Positions 1 to 6,103 of a stretch of 6,103 nucleotides of DNA are shown here, piece after piece; the stretch's first letter is position 1, and each line of letters begins with the position of its first letter. The notes beneath the pieces are model-generated. The model was not told the origin of the DNA. It did not search any database and saw only the letters and a program-made list of their open reading frames with translations. The stretch covers positions 1 through 6,103 of the forward strand of contig JASHUV010000207.1 of the NCBI GenBank assembly GCA_030039825.1. The letters run 5' to 3'. Origin of the DNA: Thermoplasmata archaeon. Its GTDB lineage: Archaea; Thermoplasmatota; Thermoplasmata; Lutacidiplasmatales; UBA184. A program made the position numbers and the translations under genes.

Positions 1-3000
1 AACTCCTCCGCATCGTTCTCGTCGCGTCGATCGCCGTCCTGGCCGCGTCGCCGCTCGCCGCCGGCTCCCTCGGCACGACGACCCGGGCGAACCGCCCGGT
101 CGCCGCGGGGCCCGTCCCCGCCGCCCTCCCGTTCGGTCCCGCCGTCGGCGGAGGGGCCTACGTCCCGTACACCCTCGGACTCCTCGGCAGCGCGAACCTC
201 TCCGGGGCGGTCGCCGCGCCCGAGCTCACGGCCCCGACCGCCGCCCTCTTCGACAGCGCGAACGGGGAGGTCTACGTCGCCGCCGACGGGAGTTCGGTCA
301 TCGCGGCCCTCAATGCGACCACGCTGCGGGTCGACGCGGCGATCTCCCTCGCCTCCGGGACGGTCCCCCCTTCGGGCGCCGGACCGAGCCCGTCGCCGTG
401 GGACTTCGCCCTGGACCCGGTGACGGGGCTCCTGTACGTCTCGCAGGGGACCGACTTCCTCGATCTCATCAACACCACGACCAACACGTTCGTCGGATCG
501 GTGACGTTCGGATCGGGGGTCGGGGGGCTCGCGATCGATCCGACGGCGGACCTCCTCTTCGGCGACGACGACGCGAGCGGCACCCTCGACGTCCTCAACC
601 TCCAGACCGATGCGATGGTCGCGGAGGTCCCCATCGGCGGCGGTCCGCAGGACTCCGTCTACGTCCCCGCGGACAACGCCGTGTTCACAACGCTCGCCTC
701 GAACAGCACGATCGTCGAGGTCAACGTCACCACCGACGCGCCGGTCACTTGGATCACGGTGACGACCCTGGTGCCGTGGGGGATCACCTACGATCCCAGC
801 TCGGGCGACCTCGCCGTGACCGGATGCGCCTCGAAGGGGGGGGCGAACGTCTCCCTCGTGAACGTCGCGACCGCGACGGTGGTCTCCTCCGCCATCGTCG
901 GGGGCCCGGGCAAGCCCGGCGAGTGCGGCACGCAGGTCCTCGCCGTCCCGCTGACGGCCGGCACCGGCGCCCTCCTCGTCTCGAGCCAGAGCCAGCCCGA
1001 CGTCGAGATCGTCCACGATTCGGGAGGCATGCTGAGCTGGGTGGGGTCGGTGGACGTGGCCCCCTCGGGAGGCTCCTTCGGTCTCGCCCTCGATGCCGCC
1101 GCCGGCGAGATCTTCGTGGCGGCCTCGGGGCCGGCCCATCTCTCGGTCCTGAACGTCTCCTCCCTGTCCATCACCGCCACGGTCCCGCTCGCGTTCTCCC
1201 CGCGGGCGGCGACCCTCGTGCCGGCCGGGAACGTCCTCGACCTCCTGGACCCGCTTCTCGGGGCGGTCGAGGCCGTCAATCTGACGAGCGGGCTCGTCAA
1301 CGCGACCCATTCCGTCGGGTCCGACCCGACCGGGATCGCCTACGATGCCTCCGACGGACTCGTCGCCGTCGGCTCGATCGGGGGCGGCCTCCAGCTGCTG
1401 AACTCGAAGAGCCTCGCCGTCCAGACCACGATCACGCTCGGGGCCGACGGAGGCGGGCCGGTCGTCGTCGACACGGCGAGCGCTCACCTCTACGCGGAGG
1501 GGTACGTCACCTGCGGCAGCGGCGTCTGCGACGACCTCTACGACGTGAACCCGGCCATCCCGGCCGTTTCGGCGATCGCCCTGCCGTTCACGATCGGGGG
1601 GACCGAGATCGCCTGGAGCGCCTCGCCGGCCGAGGTCGCCCTGCCCGCGACGAACGGCCGGGTCTACGTCGTGAACACGACGACCGACCGGGTCTCGGGG
1701 TTCCACGGCGTCGGCTCGGGCCCGGGCGGGATCGCGCTCGACCCGGCCGACGGGACGGTCTGGGTCACCAACAACGCCTCCTCCAACGTCACCGTCCTCG
1801 ACCTCGCCACGAACCGCACCGTCGCGAACCTCTCGACGGGAGCCAACGGCGAGCCGGAGGCGGTCGCCTACGACCCGAGCCTCGGCGCGATGGTCGTCGC
1901 GACGTCGAACGCCACCCAGAACCTCCGGCTCTTCGGGGCCAGCTCGTTCGCCCCGATCGCCAATCTGACCGTCCCCTACACCTTCGGCGGGACGACGAAG
2001 TCACCGAACGGGGCGCTCCTCGCCGTCACGGCCCCCGCCGGCCTCGCGATCGCCTCGGGAGGTTCGGTCGGCCTCCTCGAACCCGTGCCGAGCGCGGTGT
2101 CGATCCGGTCGTACAACGTGACCCCCGCGATCGTCTCCGACGGGGTGGCGGCGACCTTCGCGGTCGTGGCGGGCGGCGGTGCGAGCGCGCTGAGCTACGC
2201 CTACTCGGGGCTCCCGTCGGGCTGCACCTCCTCGAACTCCGCGACGCTCAGCTGCACCCCGACGCAGAGCGGGAGGTACCCGGTGAGCGTGACGGTCACG
2301 AACGCGACGGGGGCCAAGGCCCGCGGTACGGTCGTCCTCACGGTCTTCGGGCGGCTCACGATCGGGCCGATCGACGACGGGGACGGCGTGGCCCACCTCG
2401 GCGTCCCCTTCCTCCTGAACGCCACGGTGACCGGCGGCGTCAACGGCCTCACGTACGCGTGGACCGGGCTCCCCGATGGCTGCGGCGCGAACACGTCGAA
2501 CTGGGTCGCATGTACGCCGACCGTGGAGAGCAACTATTCCGTGAGCCTGCGGGTCAACGACTCGGAAGGGACGTCGGCGAGCTCCGGGCCGGTCAAGCTG
2601 CTCACCGAGCCGACGCTCAAGGTCTCCCTCGACGTCACGCCCGGGACGACGATCGACGCGGGCGAGACGCTCGTCGTTCGGGGCGTCCAGTCCGGGGGGA
2701 CGTCGCCGTGGACGTACCGGTGGACCGGGCTCCCGAGCGGCTGCACCGCGCCCCCGAACGCGATCCTGAACTGCGCCCCGAACGTCACGGGGACCTTCAC
2801 GATCGCCCTCGACGTGACCGACCTCATGGGCCGCGACAACGTCTCGGCCTCCACGAGGGTGCTCGTGAACGCCGCCCCGTCCCTGATCCCGCCCCGGGCG
2901 ATCCCGAACGCGCTCGAGGTCGGACAGTCGCTCTACCTCGCGACGAGCGTGCTGAACGGCACGGCGCCCTACACCTTCACCTGGTCGAACCTCCCCGCCG

Positions 3001-4637
3001 GCTGCCTCTCGGTCGACGCCGACAACCTGACCTGCGATCCGACGGCGGTGGGCACCTACCAGGTCACGGTCGCCGTCGTCGATGCCGCCGGGGAGCGCGC
3101 GAGCGCGAGCGCCCCGATCGTCACGGTCGACGCCGTGCTCGGCGAGGTCAGCGTCACGGCGAGCGTCCCCTCGCTCGACCTCGGGGGGAACGTCACGTTC
3201 CTCGCCACGGTCGGGTCGGGCACCACGCCGCTCACCTACACGTGGACGGGCCTTCCCGCGCCCTGCCAGGGGCCCGACGCGCCGGAGGTGAACTGCACGC
3301 CCGAGCTCGTCGGCTCCTCCGCCATCTCCGTCTCCGTCCGGGACACGGCCGGCGTGGTGGTGACGAGCGCCCCCCTGCCGTTCACCGTGGACCCGACCCT
3401 GACCGTCGAACGCCCCGTGCCCTCGCATCCCTACTGGGACGTCGGTGAGGTCCTCGCGCTCAACGTCAGCACCTCCGGGGGGGCCGGCGACGACCAGTAC
3501 GCCTGGTCCGGCCTCCCGCCGGATTGCCCCGCCTTCGACGCGGCGAACGTCACCTGCCTCCTCGGGCTCGGCGCGAGCGGGAGCTTCTCGGTCTCGGTCA
3601 ACGTGACGGACGCCGACGGGAACTCGGTCGTCTCCTCGCCGCTCGCGCTCTCCGTCGCCCCGGACATGTCGGTGACGCTCACGCTCAACGGGACCCGGAC
3701 CGACGCCGGGGGCCTCCTCTCCGCCGCGATCGGCCTCTCGGGGGGCTCGGGCCTCGTCTCGGTCGATTGGACCGGTTTCCCCGCCACGTGCGGGGCGAGC
3801 GGCCCGACGGCGCTCAAGTTCGCCTGCCGATTCCCGGAGAACGGGACCTACCGGGTGGGGGCGAACCTCACCGACGCGTCGGGCCTCTCCGAGGCGACCC
3901 CGACCTTCGCGATCACCATCAGCTCGGACCCCGCGCTCAGCCTGCCGATCGTCTCGAACGCGACCCTCGACGTCGGGCAGTCGACGGTGATCGACGTGCC
4001 GGTCCTCTCGCCCGGGGCCGGCGACGACGCCGTGGTGTGGTCGAACCTCCCGGCCGGGTGCTTCCCGCCGACGGCCGACTCGACCTCGCTCGTCTGCACG
4101 CCGGCCGCGGCCGGGACCTACGCCGTCTCGATCACCCTCACCGACGAGAACAACGTCACCGTCCGATCGGCGGCGGCGGAGATCGTCGTGCTTCCCGCGC
4201 CGAGCGCCGTGCTCGCGACCGGGAACGAGCGCGTGGTGGTCGGGAGCCTCCTCAACCTCACCGTCATCGCCTCCGGCGGTTCGCGCAGCTACGAGGTGAG
4301 CTGGTCGGGCCTCCCGCCGGGCTGCGTCCCGCCCTCCCCGACCTCGTTGAGCTTCACCTGCACGCCCACGAAGGCCGGGACCTACGAGGTCTGGGCCGAG
4401 ATCGTCGACGGCTACGGGGCGAACGCCACGACCGCGACCATCACCCTGACCGTCCTGGCGCCGGGCTCGACCTCCTCCGGCTCGGGCGGGACCGAGCTCC
4501 TCGGGATCGCCGGCGCGGCGGCCGTGGTCGTCGTCGTCGCCGCCGCTCTCCTCTTCCTCCGTCGCCGTCGATCCTCTTCCCCCGACCGCGGCGACGGGCC
4601 GGCGGCCTCCGACGACGAGGTCGACGGCGGCGGGTAA
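1..4637 (+). CDS. Giant cell-surface protein: signal peptide, double beta-propeller, nine Ig-like domains, C-terminal anchor (5' partial)
   Basis: The frame is open from the left edge (first whole codon at 3, counted here as residue 1) to TAA at 4635-4637, giving at least 1544 residues. The GTG at 420 is not the start: the 139 codons before it encode a hydrophobic Sec-type signal core (residues 1-22, LLRIVLVASIAVLAASPLAA) and a first propeller blade. The true start lies just off-window. Order of parts: signal peptide; about 14 YVTN/YncE-like blades (77-696); nine Ig-like repeats (697-1485); Ser/Gly linker (1486-1497); membrane helix (1499-1519); RRRR and a short acidic tail (1520-1544). This predicts a large extracellular portion and a cytoplasmic C-terminus. 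There are 22 cysteines, 18 of them as pairs in the Ig-like repeats, and more than 30 N-x-S/T sequons. By family precedent it is an adhesin or S-layer-associated stalk protein. No enzymatic motif is visible and no ligand can be named. Confidence 0.93.
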   Translation, partial: LLRIVLVASIAVLAASPLAAGSLGTTTRANRPVAAGPVPAALPFGPAVGGGAYVPYTLGLLGSANLSGAVAAPELTAPTAALFDSANGEVYVAADGSSVIAALNATTLRVDAAISLASGTVPPSGAGPSPSPWDFALDPVTGLLYVSQGTDFLDLINTTTNTFVGSVTFGSGVGGLAIDPTADLLFGDDDASGTLDVLNLQTDAMVAEVPIGGGPQDSVYVPADNAVFTTLASNSTIVEVNVTTDAPVTWITVTTLVPWGITYDPSSGDLAVTGCASKGGANVSLVNVATATVVSSAIVGGPGKPGECGTQVLAVPLTAGTGALLVSSQSQPDVEIVHDSGGMLSWVGSVDVAPSGGSFGLALDAAAGEIFVAASGPAHLSVLNVSSLSITATVPLAFSPRAATLVPAGNVLDLLDPLLGAVEAVNLTSGLVNATHSVGSDPTGIAYDASDGLVAVGSIGGGLQLLNSKSLAVQTTITLGADGGGPVVVDTASAHLYAEGYVTCGSGVCDDLYDVNPAIPAVSAIALPFTIGGTEIAWSASPAEVALPATNGRVYVVNTTTDRVSGFHGVGSGPGGIALDPADGTVWVTNNASSNVTVLDLATNRTVANLSTGANGEPEAVAYDPSLGAMVVATSNATQNLRLFGASSFAPIANLTVPYTFGGTTKSPNGALLAVTAPAGLAIASGGSVGLLEPVPSAVSIRSYNVTPAIVSDGVAATFAVVAGGGASALSYAYSGLPSGCTSSNSATLSCTPTQSGRYPVSVTVTNATGAKARGTVVLTVFGRLTIGPIDDGDGVAHLGVPFLLNATVTGGVNGLTYAWTGLPDGCGANTSNWVACTPTVESNYSVSLRVNDSEGTSASSGPVKLLTEPTLKVSLDVTPGTTIDAGETLVVRGVQSGGTSPWTYRWTGLPSGCTAPPNAILNCAPNVTGTFTIALDVTDLMGRDNVSASTRVLVNAAPSLIPPRAIPNALEVGQSLYLATSVLNGTAPYTFTWSNLPAGCLSVDADNLTCDPTAVGTYQVTVAVVDAAGERASASAPIVTVDAVLGEVSVTASVPSLDLGGNVTFLATVGSGTTPLTYTWTGLPAPCQGPDAPEVNCTPELVGSSAISVSVRDTAGVVVTSAPLPFTVDPTLTVERPVPSHPYWDVGEVLALNVSTSGGAGDDQYAWSGLPPDCPAFDAANVTCLLGLGASGSFSVSVNVTDADGNSVVSSPLALSVAPDMSVTLTLNGTRTDAGGLLSAAIGLSGGSGLVSVDWTGFPATCGASGPTALKFACRFPENGTYRVGANLTDASGLSEATPTFAITISSDPALSLPIVSNATLDVGQSTVIDVPVLSPGAGDDAVVWSNLPAGCFPPTADSTSLVCTPAAAGTYAVSITLTDENNVTVRSAAAEIVVLPAPSAVLATGNERVVVGSLLNLTVIASGGSRSYEVSWSGLPPGCVPPSPTSLSFTCTPTKAGTYEVWAEIVDGYGANATTATITLTVLAPGSTSSGSGGTELLGIAGAAAVVVVVAAALLFLRRRRSSSPDRGDGPAASDDEVDGGG
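231..2090 (+). repeat. About 14 YVTN/YncE-like beta-propeller repeats
   Basis: Residues 77-696 of the giant surface protein consist of units of about 44 residues with a recurring pattern: small residues and Gly, then xGIAxDPxxGxxxV, a turn, a strand ending in VLxLxTN, and a strand ending in VxxxSTG. The clearest copy is around residues 573-614 (GIALDPADGTVWVTNNASS, then VTVLDLATNRTV). I count 14 units by eye, the number needed for two consecutive seven-bladed propellers. Blades 4, 6, 8 and 10 are degenerate, so the count could be off by one. Cysteines occur only at 275 and 308 (blades 5 and 6) and at 504 and 509 (CGSGVC in blade 10), suggesting local disulfides. Such propellers usually act in binding; a catalytic role is not indicated. 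Confidence 0.8.
2091..4457 (+). repeat. Nine tandem Cys-paired Ig-like domains
   Basis: Residues 697-1485 of the giant surface protein form nine repeats of 86-90 residues. Each has W/Y-x-GLP-x-x-C, then LxCxP, then GxYxVxVxVxDxxG. The first cysteines are at residues 741, 827, 914, 1001, 1088, 1175, 1263, 1353 and 1441. The second cysteines follow after exactly nine residues in repeats 1-6 and after eleven in repeats 7-9. The layout resembles the putative-Ig family He_PIG (LPxGL...GxisGtPt..GxYxvtvtvtD), with cysteines at the GL and sG positions; it also recalls PKD domains, but the PKD FGDG motif is absent. I infer one disulfide per domain, stiffening a stalk between the propellers and the membrane. 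At the DNA level copies are well diverged; the longest match I noticed is 14 bases (2460-2473 and 2721-2734). Confidence 0.88.
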
Positions 4638-4993
4638 CGACCGGTCGCCCGCCCCACCCCCGGTCCGTCGCCGGGACCGAGCCCCCGGACCTCCCGCGAC
4701 CCGGGCCATGTCCCGGTCCGGCTTGGTGCGCGTCGACGGCCCCGCCCCGGCTCGGCCCGGGCTCCGGGGGGAACCGGTCGGCAGGTTCATCACGGTCGAG
4801 GCCCTCCGAGCGTCGGGAGTGGGCATGCCCGACGCTCCGCCCTCGGGTCCCGCGTGCGCTTGCTGCGAATGCTCGGCGTGCTGCCGCTGCTGCGCGTGTT
4901 GTTCGGTGGACGTCGCCTGCTGCCGGACGTGCTCCTCGGTCGCCCCGCCGACCTCCGGCTGACGCCGGAGGGGGGCGTGCGGGACCCGCCCGT
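4638..4993. other. Convergent intergenic region, no defensible gene
   Basis: This stretch separates the stop codons of two genes that point toward each other. It contains a small hairpin soon after the + strand stop (CGGTCC 4661-4666 with GGACCG 4674-4679), a perfect 10-bp inverted repeat at 4808-4837, and a GCTG-rich stretch near 4855-4932. That last stretch can be read three ways: a Cys cluster and a Leu/Arg-rich peptide on the + strand, and a Gln/His-rich peptide on the - strand. None has a Shine-Dalgarno sequence that I can see or a recognisable domain. Transcription termination of both neighbours must happen here or beyond, but I see no T-rich tract on either strand. Confidence 0.6.
4808..4837. 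terminator. Perfect 10-bp inverted repeat between convergent genes, possible two-way terminator hairpin
   Basis: GAGCGTCGGG (4808-4817) is the exact reverse complement of CCCGACGCTC (4828-4837), with a 10-base loop. Part of the loop plus the right arm also forms the palindrome GGGCATGCCC (4821-4830), so two alternative structures are possible. The position between two facing stop codons suits a bidirectional terminator or an mRNA 3'-end structure. Against this, archaeal termination normally depends on U-tracts, and none follows the hairpin on either strand. It may instead be a protein-binding palindrome or chance in GC-rich DNA. Confidence 0.35.
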
Positions 4994-5674
4994 CTACCCG
5001 GGACCGTCGGGAAGGAAGCCCTCGAGCAGGACGCAGTCCGGGCAGAGGCCGGCGTGCCCGGCCCCTCGGCCCTTCTCGTAGCAGTTCGCGCAGAACACGT
5101 CCCCGCACATCGCGCAGACGGGGGGATCGTTCGCGGGGAGAGGCGTCGTGCCGCAGAAGGTGCAGAACCCGGCCGCGACGGACGAGCTCGAACGGGCGGA
5201 TCCGCTCGCGGGGGCGAGGCTCCCCGGCGAGGGGCCCTGACCGACCGTCGGGGCGGCCGAGGTCGGGCGAGCGATCTCAGGGACCGGTCGCGACCGCGAG
5301 GGGGTCGCCGACCCTCCCGGCGCCGGCGAGGCGGGGCGCGGCCGCCCCCTCCGGATCTCCGGGGGGGAGGCCGGTGCCGCGGCGGGTCGGGGAGCCGGGG
5401 CCGGGGCGGGAGCTCGCTTCGCCTTCAGCGGCGTGGGGGGGGACGTCGCCTCCCACGGCAGCGCGGAGGTGGCGACGCCGCCCACGAGCGAGATCGCGGC
5501 GACCGTCCCGAGGTAGGGGACCCAGGCGAAGCCGTGGTCGAGCGGATCCGAACGCGTGAGGCCGATGAGGGCCGCCAGGCCGACGGCCGCGACGCCGAGG
5601 ACGATCAAGGGGAGCCCGTGCTCGAGGCCGGGCCAGCGGCGCTCCGAACGGGACCCGCCCGCCTCCTCGCTCAA
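4994..5674 (-). CDS. Two-helix membrane protein with C-terminal FYVE-like eight-cysteine zinc domain
   Basis: A 226-residue protein with a TTG start at 5674-5672 and a TAG stop at 4996-4994. The start is supported by GGAGGGG at 5684-5678 and by the absence of any other Met; the first internal Val lies inside the first helix. Parts: a short charged N-terminus with Arg (1-19); helix 1 (about 21-40); a short outside loop; helix 2 (about 50-72); a Pro/Ala/Ser/Arg-rich linker (75-168); and a metal domain (170-214). Cysteines at 171, 174, 187, 190, 195, 198, 211 and 214 give CX2C-X12-CX2C-X4-CX2C-X12-CX2C, enough for two zinc ions. The core PVCAMCGDVFCANCYEKG resembles the FYVE core, but the basic RRHHC lipid-binding motif is missing. 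Positive residues on both flanks of the helices suggest both ends are cytoplasmic. A double zinc ribbon or RING-like fold is also possible. The function is unknown; a membrane-tethered adaptor is the likeliest class. Confidence 0.88.
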   Translation of the reverse strand: MSEEAGGSRSERRWPGLEHGLPLIVLGVAAVGLAALIGLTRSDPLDHGFAWVPYLGTVAAISLVGGVATSALPWEATSPPTPLKAKRAPAPAPAPRPAAAPASPPEIRRGRPRPASPAPGGSATPSRSRPVPEIARPTSAAPTVGQGPSPGSLAPASGSARSSSSVAAGFCTFCGTTPLPANDPPVCAMCGDVFCANCYEKGRGAGHAGLCPDCVLLEGFLPDGPG

Positions 5675-5677
5675 CTT

Positions 5678-5684
5678 CCCCTCC
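5678..5684 (-). promoter_or_regulatory. Strong Shine-Dalgarno deciding a TTG start
   Basis: Read on the - strand, GGAGGGG ends three bases before the TTG at 5674-5672; the GGAGG core is five bases away. This near-ideal ribosome binding site is the main reason for accepting the rare TTG start of the zinc-domain membrane protein. Confidence 0.75.
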
Positions 5685-5707
5685 GCGATGGCCCCGCCCG
5701 GTGGCGG

Positions 5708-5719
5708 GAAGAAAAGGTT
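5708..5719 (-). promoter_or_regulatory. T-rich patch: TATA-like promoter element or upstream gene's U-tract terminator
   Basis: On the - strand this reads AACCTTTTCTTC and is the most A/T-rich patch I noticed in the window. It lies about 34-45 bases before the TTG start at 5674. If it acts as a degenerate archaeal TATA box, transcription would begin near 5686 and give a short leader that just includes the Shine-Dalgarno sequence. It is also 46-57 bases past the TAG of the upstream - strand gene, where a T-tract would terminate archaeal RNA polymerase. Both roles are compatible; sequence alone cannot choose between them. Confidence 0.35.
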
Positions 5720-5764
5720 GGCGAGTCGGCGCCGGGAACGGGAGCGGGGTGCGCGGCCCGGCCG

Positions 5765-6103
5765 CTACTGGACCACAAGGTCGAGCACCGTGATGCCCGC
5801 CGAGGGGGGGCTCAGGGAGCCGTAGTCGACGTACAGGTCGAGGATCGCGTCGAACGGTCCCCCGGAGCCGCCGGTGATGAGCGTGACGGAGATGCTGTTG
5901 GTCGTGACCGCGCCCGAGCCGATCTGCGTCGTGATCGACACGGTGTCCTGCTGGTTGACGCTCGTGGCGCTGACCACGAAGTCGAACGCGAAGAGCTCGG
6001 CGAAGTCGCCGCTCGCGCAGGTCCCGGAGCTCCCGGAGGCCGAGAGGACGACGTCCACCGTCGGCGTTCCCGACGCCGACGCCGTCACCGTCTGGGTGCC
6101 GGC
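5765..6103 (-). CDS. C-terminal part of a beta-rich, probably secreted or surface protein (5' partial)
   Basis: The frame is open through the right edge (first codon GCC at 6103-6101) and ends at TAG 5767-5765, leaving 112 visible residues. The GTG at 6088 is unlikely to be the start, because the codons before it continue the same Thr/Ala/Val-rich texture (AGTQTVTASASGTPTVDV). The segment alternates Thr/Ser/Val strands with Gly/Ser/Pro turns, has a single cysteine and almost no basic residues, and ends in LDLVVQ without an anchor helix. That composition is typical of extracellular beta-sandwich domains of archaeal pilins, S-layer-associated or other secreted proteins, but I recognise no specific family. 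The N-terminus, which would show a signal or type IV pilin leader, is off-window. It lies 90 bases upstream of the zinc-domain membrane gene on the same strand and could be cotranscribed with it. Confidence 0.72.
   Translation of the reverse strand, partial: AGTQTVTASASGTPTVDVVLSASGSSGTCASGDFAELFAFDFVVSATSVNQQDTVSITTQIGSGAVTTNSISVTLITGGSGGPFDAILDLYVDYGSLSPPSAGITVLDLVVQ

Noticed and set aside
788..1300. 170-codon - strand frame inside the propeller region
   Set aside because: Low-complexity Thr/Pro/Ala-rich translation, fully antisense to a region with convincing blade repeats; no recognisable domain.
398..3448. 1016-codon open frame on the + strand overlapping the giant gene
   Set aside because: It is a +2 shadow of the real frame: Arg/Gly/Pro/His-rich translation, no domains, no signal or repeats, as expected when high-GC codons are read out of phase. 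The overlapped frame has clear propeller and Ig-like repeats.
3431..3817. 128-codon - strand frame inside the Ig-like array
   Set aside because: It mirrors the Ig-like repeats on the opposite strand and has no independent features.
2091..4457. CRISPR or satellite-like DNA repeat
   Set aside because: The periodicity of about 261 bases is at protein level; DNA copies are diverged, with only short shared runs such as the 14 bases at 2460 and 2721. There is no spacer structure.
4854..5081. Leu/Arg-rich 75-codon + strand frame
   Set aside because: It overlaps the end of the well-supported zinc-domain gene on the other strand, turns into Pro/Arg-rich filler after the GCTG-rich stretch, and has no ribosome site.
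2001..5108. 1035-codon open frame on the - strand
   Set aside because: It is an antisense shadow spanning the Ig-like array, the convergent gap and the end of the zinc gene. It is Arg/Gly/Asp/Glu-rich without domains; long antisense frames are common at this GC content.
5374..5825. Two short + strand frames opposite the zinc-domain gene and the gap before it
   Set aside because: Arg/Pro-rich antisense shadows with no ribosome site or domain.
1..6103. Mobile element, integrase, tRNA, rRNA or riboswitch
   Set aside because: No transposase or recombinase motifs, no terminal inverted repeats, no tRNA-like cloverleaf and no rRNA-like sequence were seen on either strand by eye.

Overview
The window is very GC-rich, with strong G/C preference at third codon positions. 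It carries parts or all of three protein genes, all of them for exported or membrane proteins. The organism is most likely an archaeon, and within the archaea a high-GC member of the Thermoplasmatota. This is an inference from style: a giant cell-surface protein with YVTN-type beta-propeller repeats followed by Ig-like repeats of the form W-x-GLP-x-GC...LxCxP...GxYxVxVxVxD, a single C-terminal anchor helix followed by RRRR, very many N-glycosylation sequons, and a small membrane protein with CxxC zinc knuckles. No rRNA or other phylogenetic marker is present, so a GC-rich bacterium is not excluded.

Layout. From the left edge to 4637 (+) runs one giant surface protein of at least 1544 residues. 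Its reading frame is open through the left edge and already shows the signal-peptide hydrophobic core in its first visible codons, so only a few residues are missing. It contains a signal peptide, about 14 propeller repeats (enough for two seven-bladed propellers), nine Ig-like domains each with a conserved cysteine pair, a short Ser/Gly linker, one membrane helix and a short cytoplasmic tail. From 4638 to 4993 lies a 356-base gap between convergent genes. It holds a perfect 10-bp inverted repeat and an odd GCTG-rich stretch that reads as a Cys cluster on the + strand, but no gene I can defend. From 5674 down to 4994 (-) is a 226-residue protein with two membrane helices, a long Pro/Ala/Ser linker and an eight-cysteine zinc domain with FYVE-like spacing. 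It starts at TTG behind a strong Shine-Dalgarno sequence. A 90-base gap with the only A/T-rich patch I noticed in the window separates it from the C-terminal 112 residues of another beta-rich, probably secreted protein (- strand), which runs off the right edge.

How they may work together. The giant protein looks like a glycosylated, disulfide-stabilised stalk carrying propeller domains outside the cell, as in adhesion or S-layer-associated proteins. The right-edge protein may be another surface component. The zinc protein is predicted to expose its metal domain to the cytoplasm and could be a membrane-tethered adaptor. Shared pathway membership is not shown by the sequence: the giant gene converges on the other two, so it is not in an operon with them. 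No mobile element, CRISPR array, tRNA or rRNA was seen.
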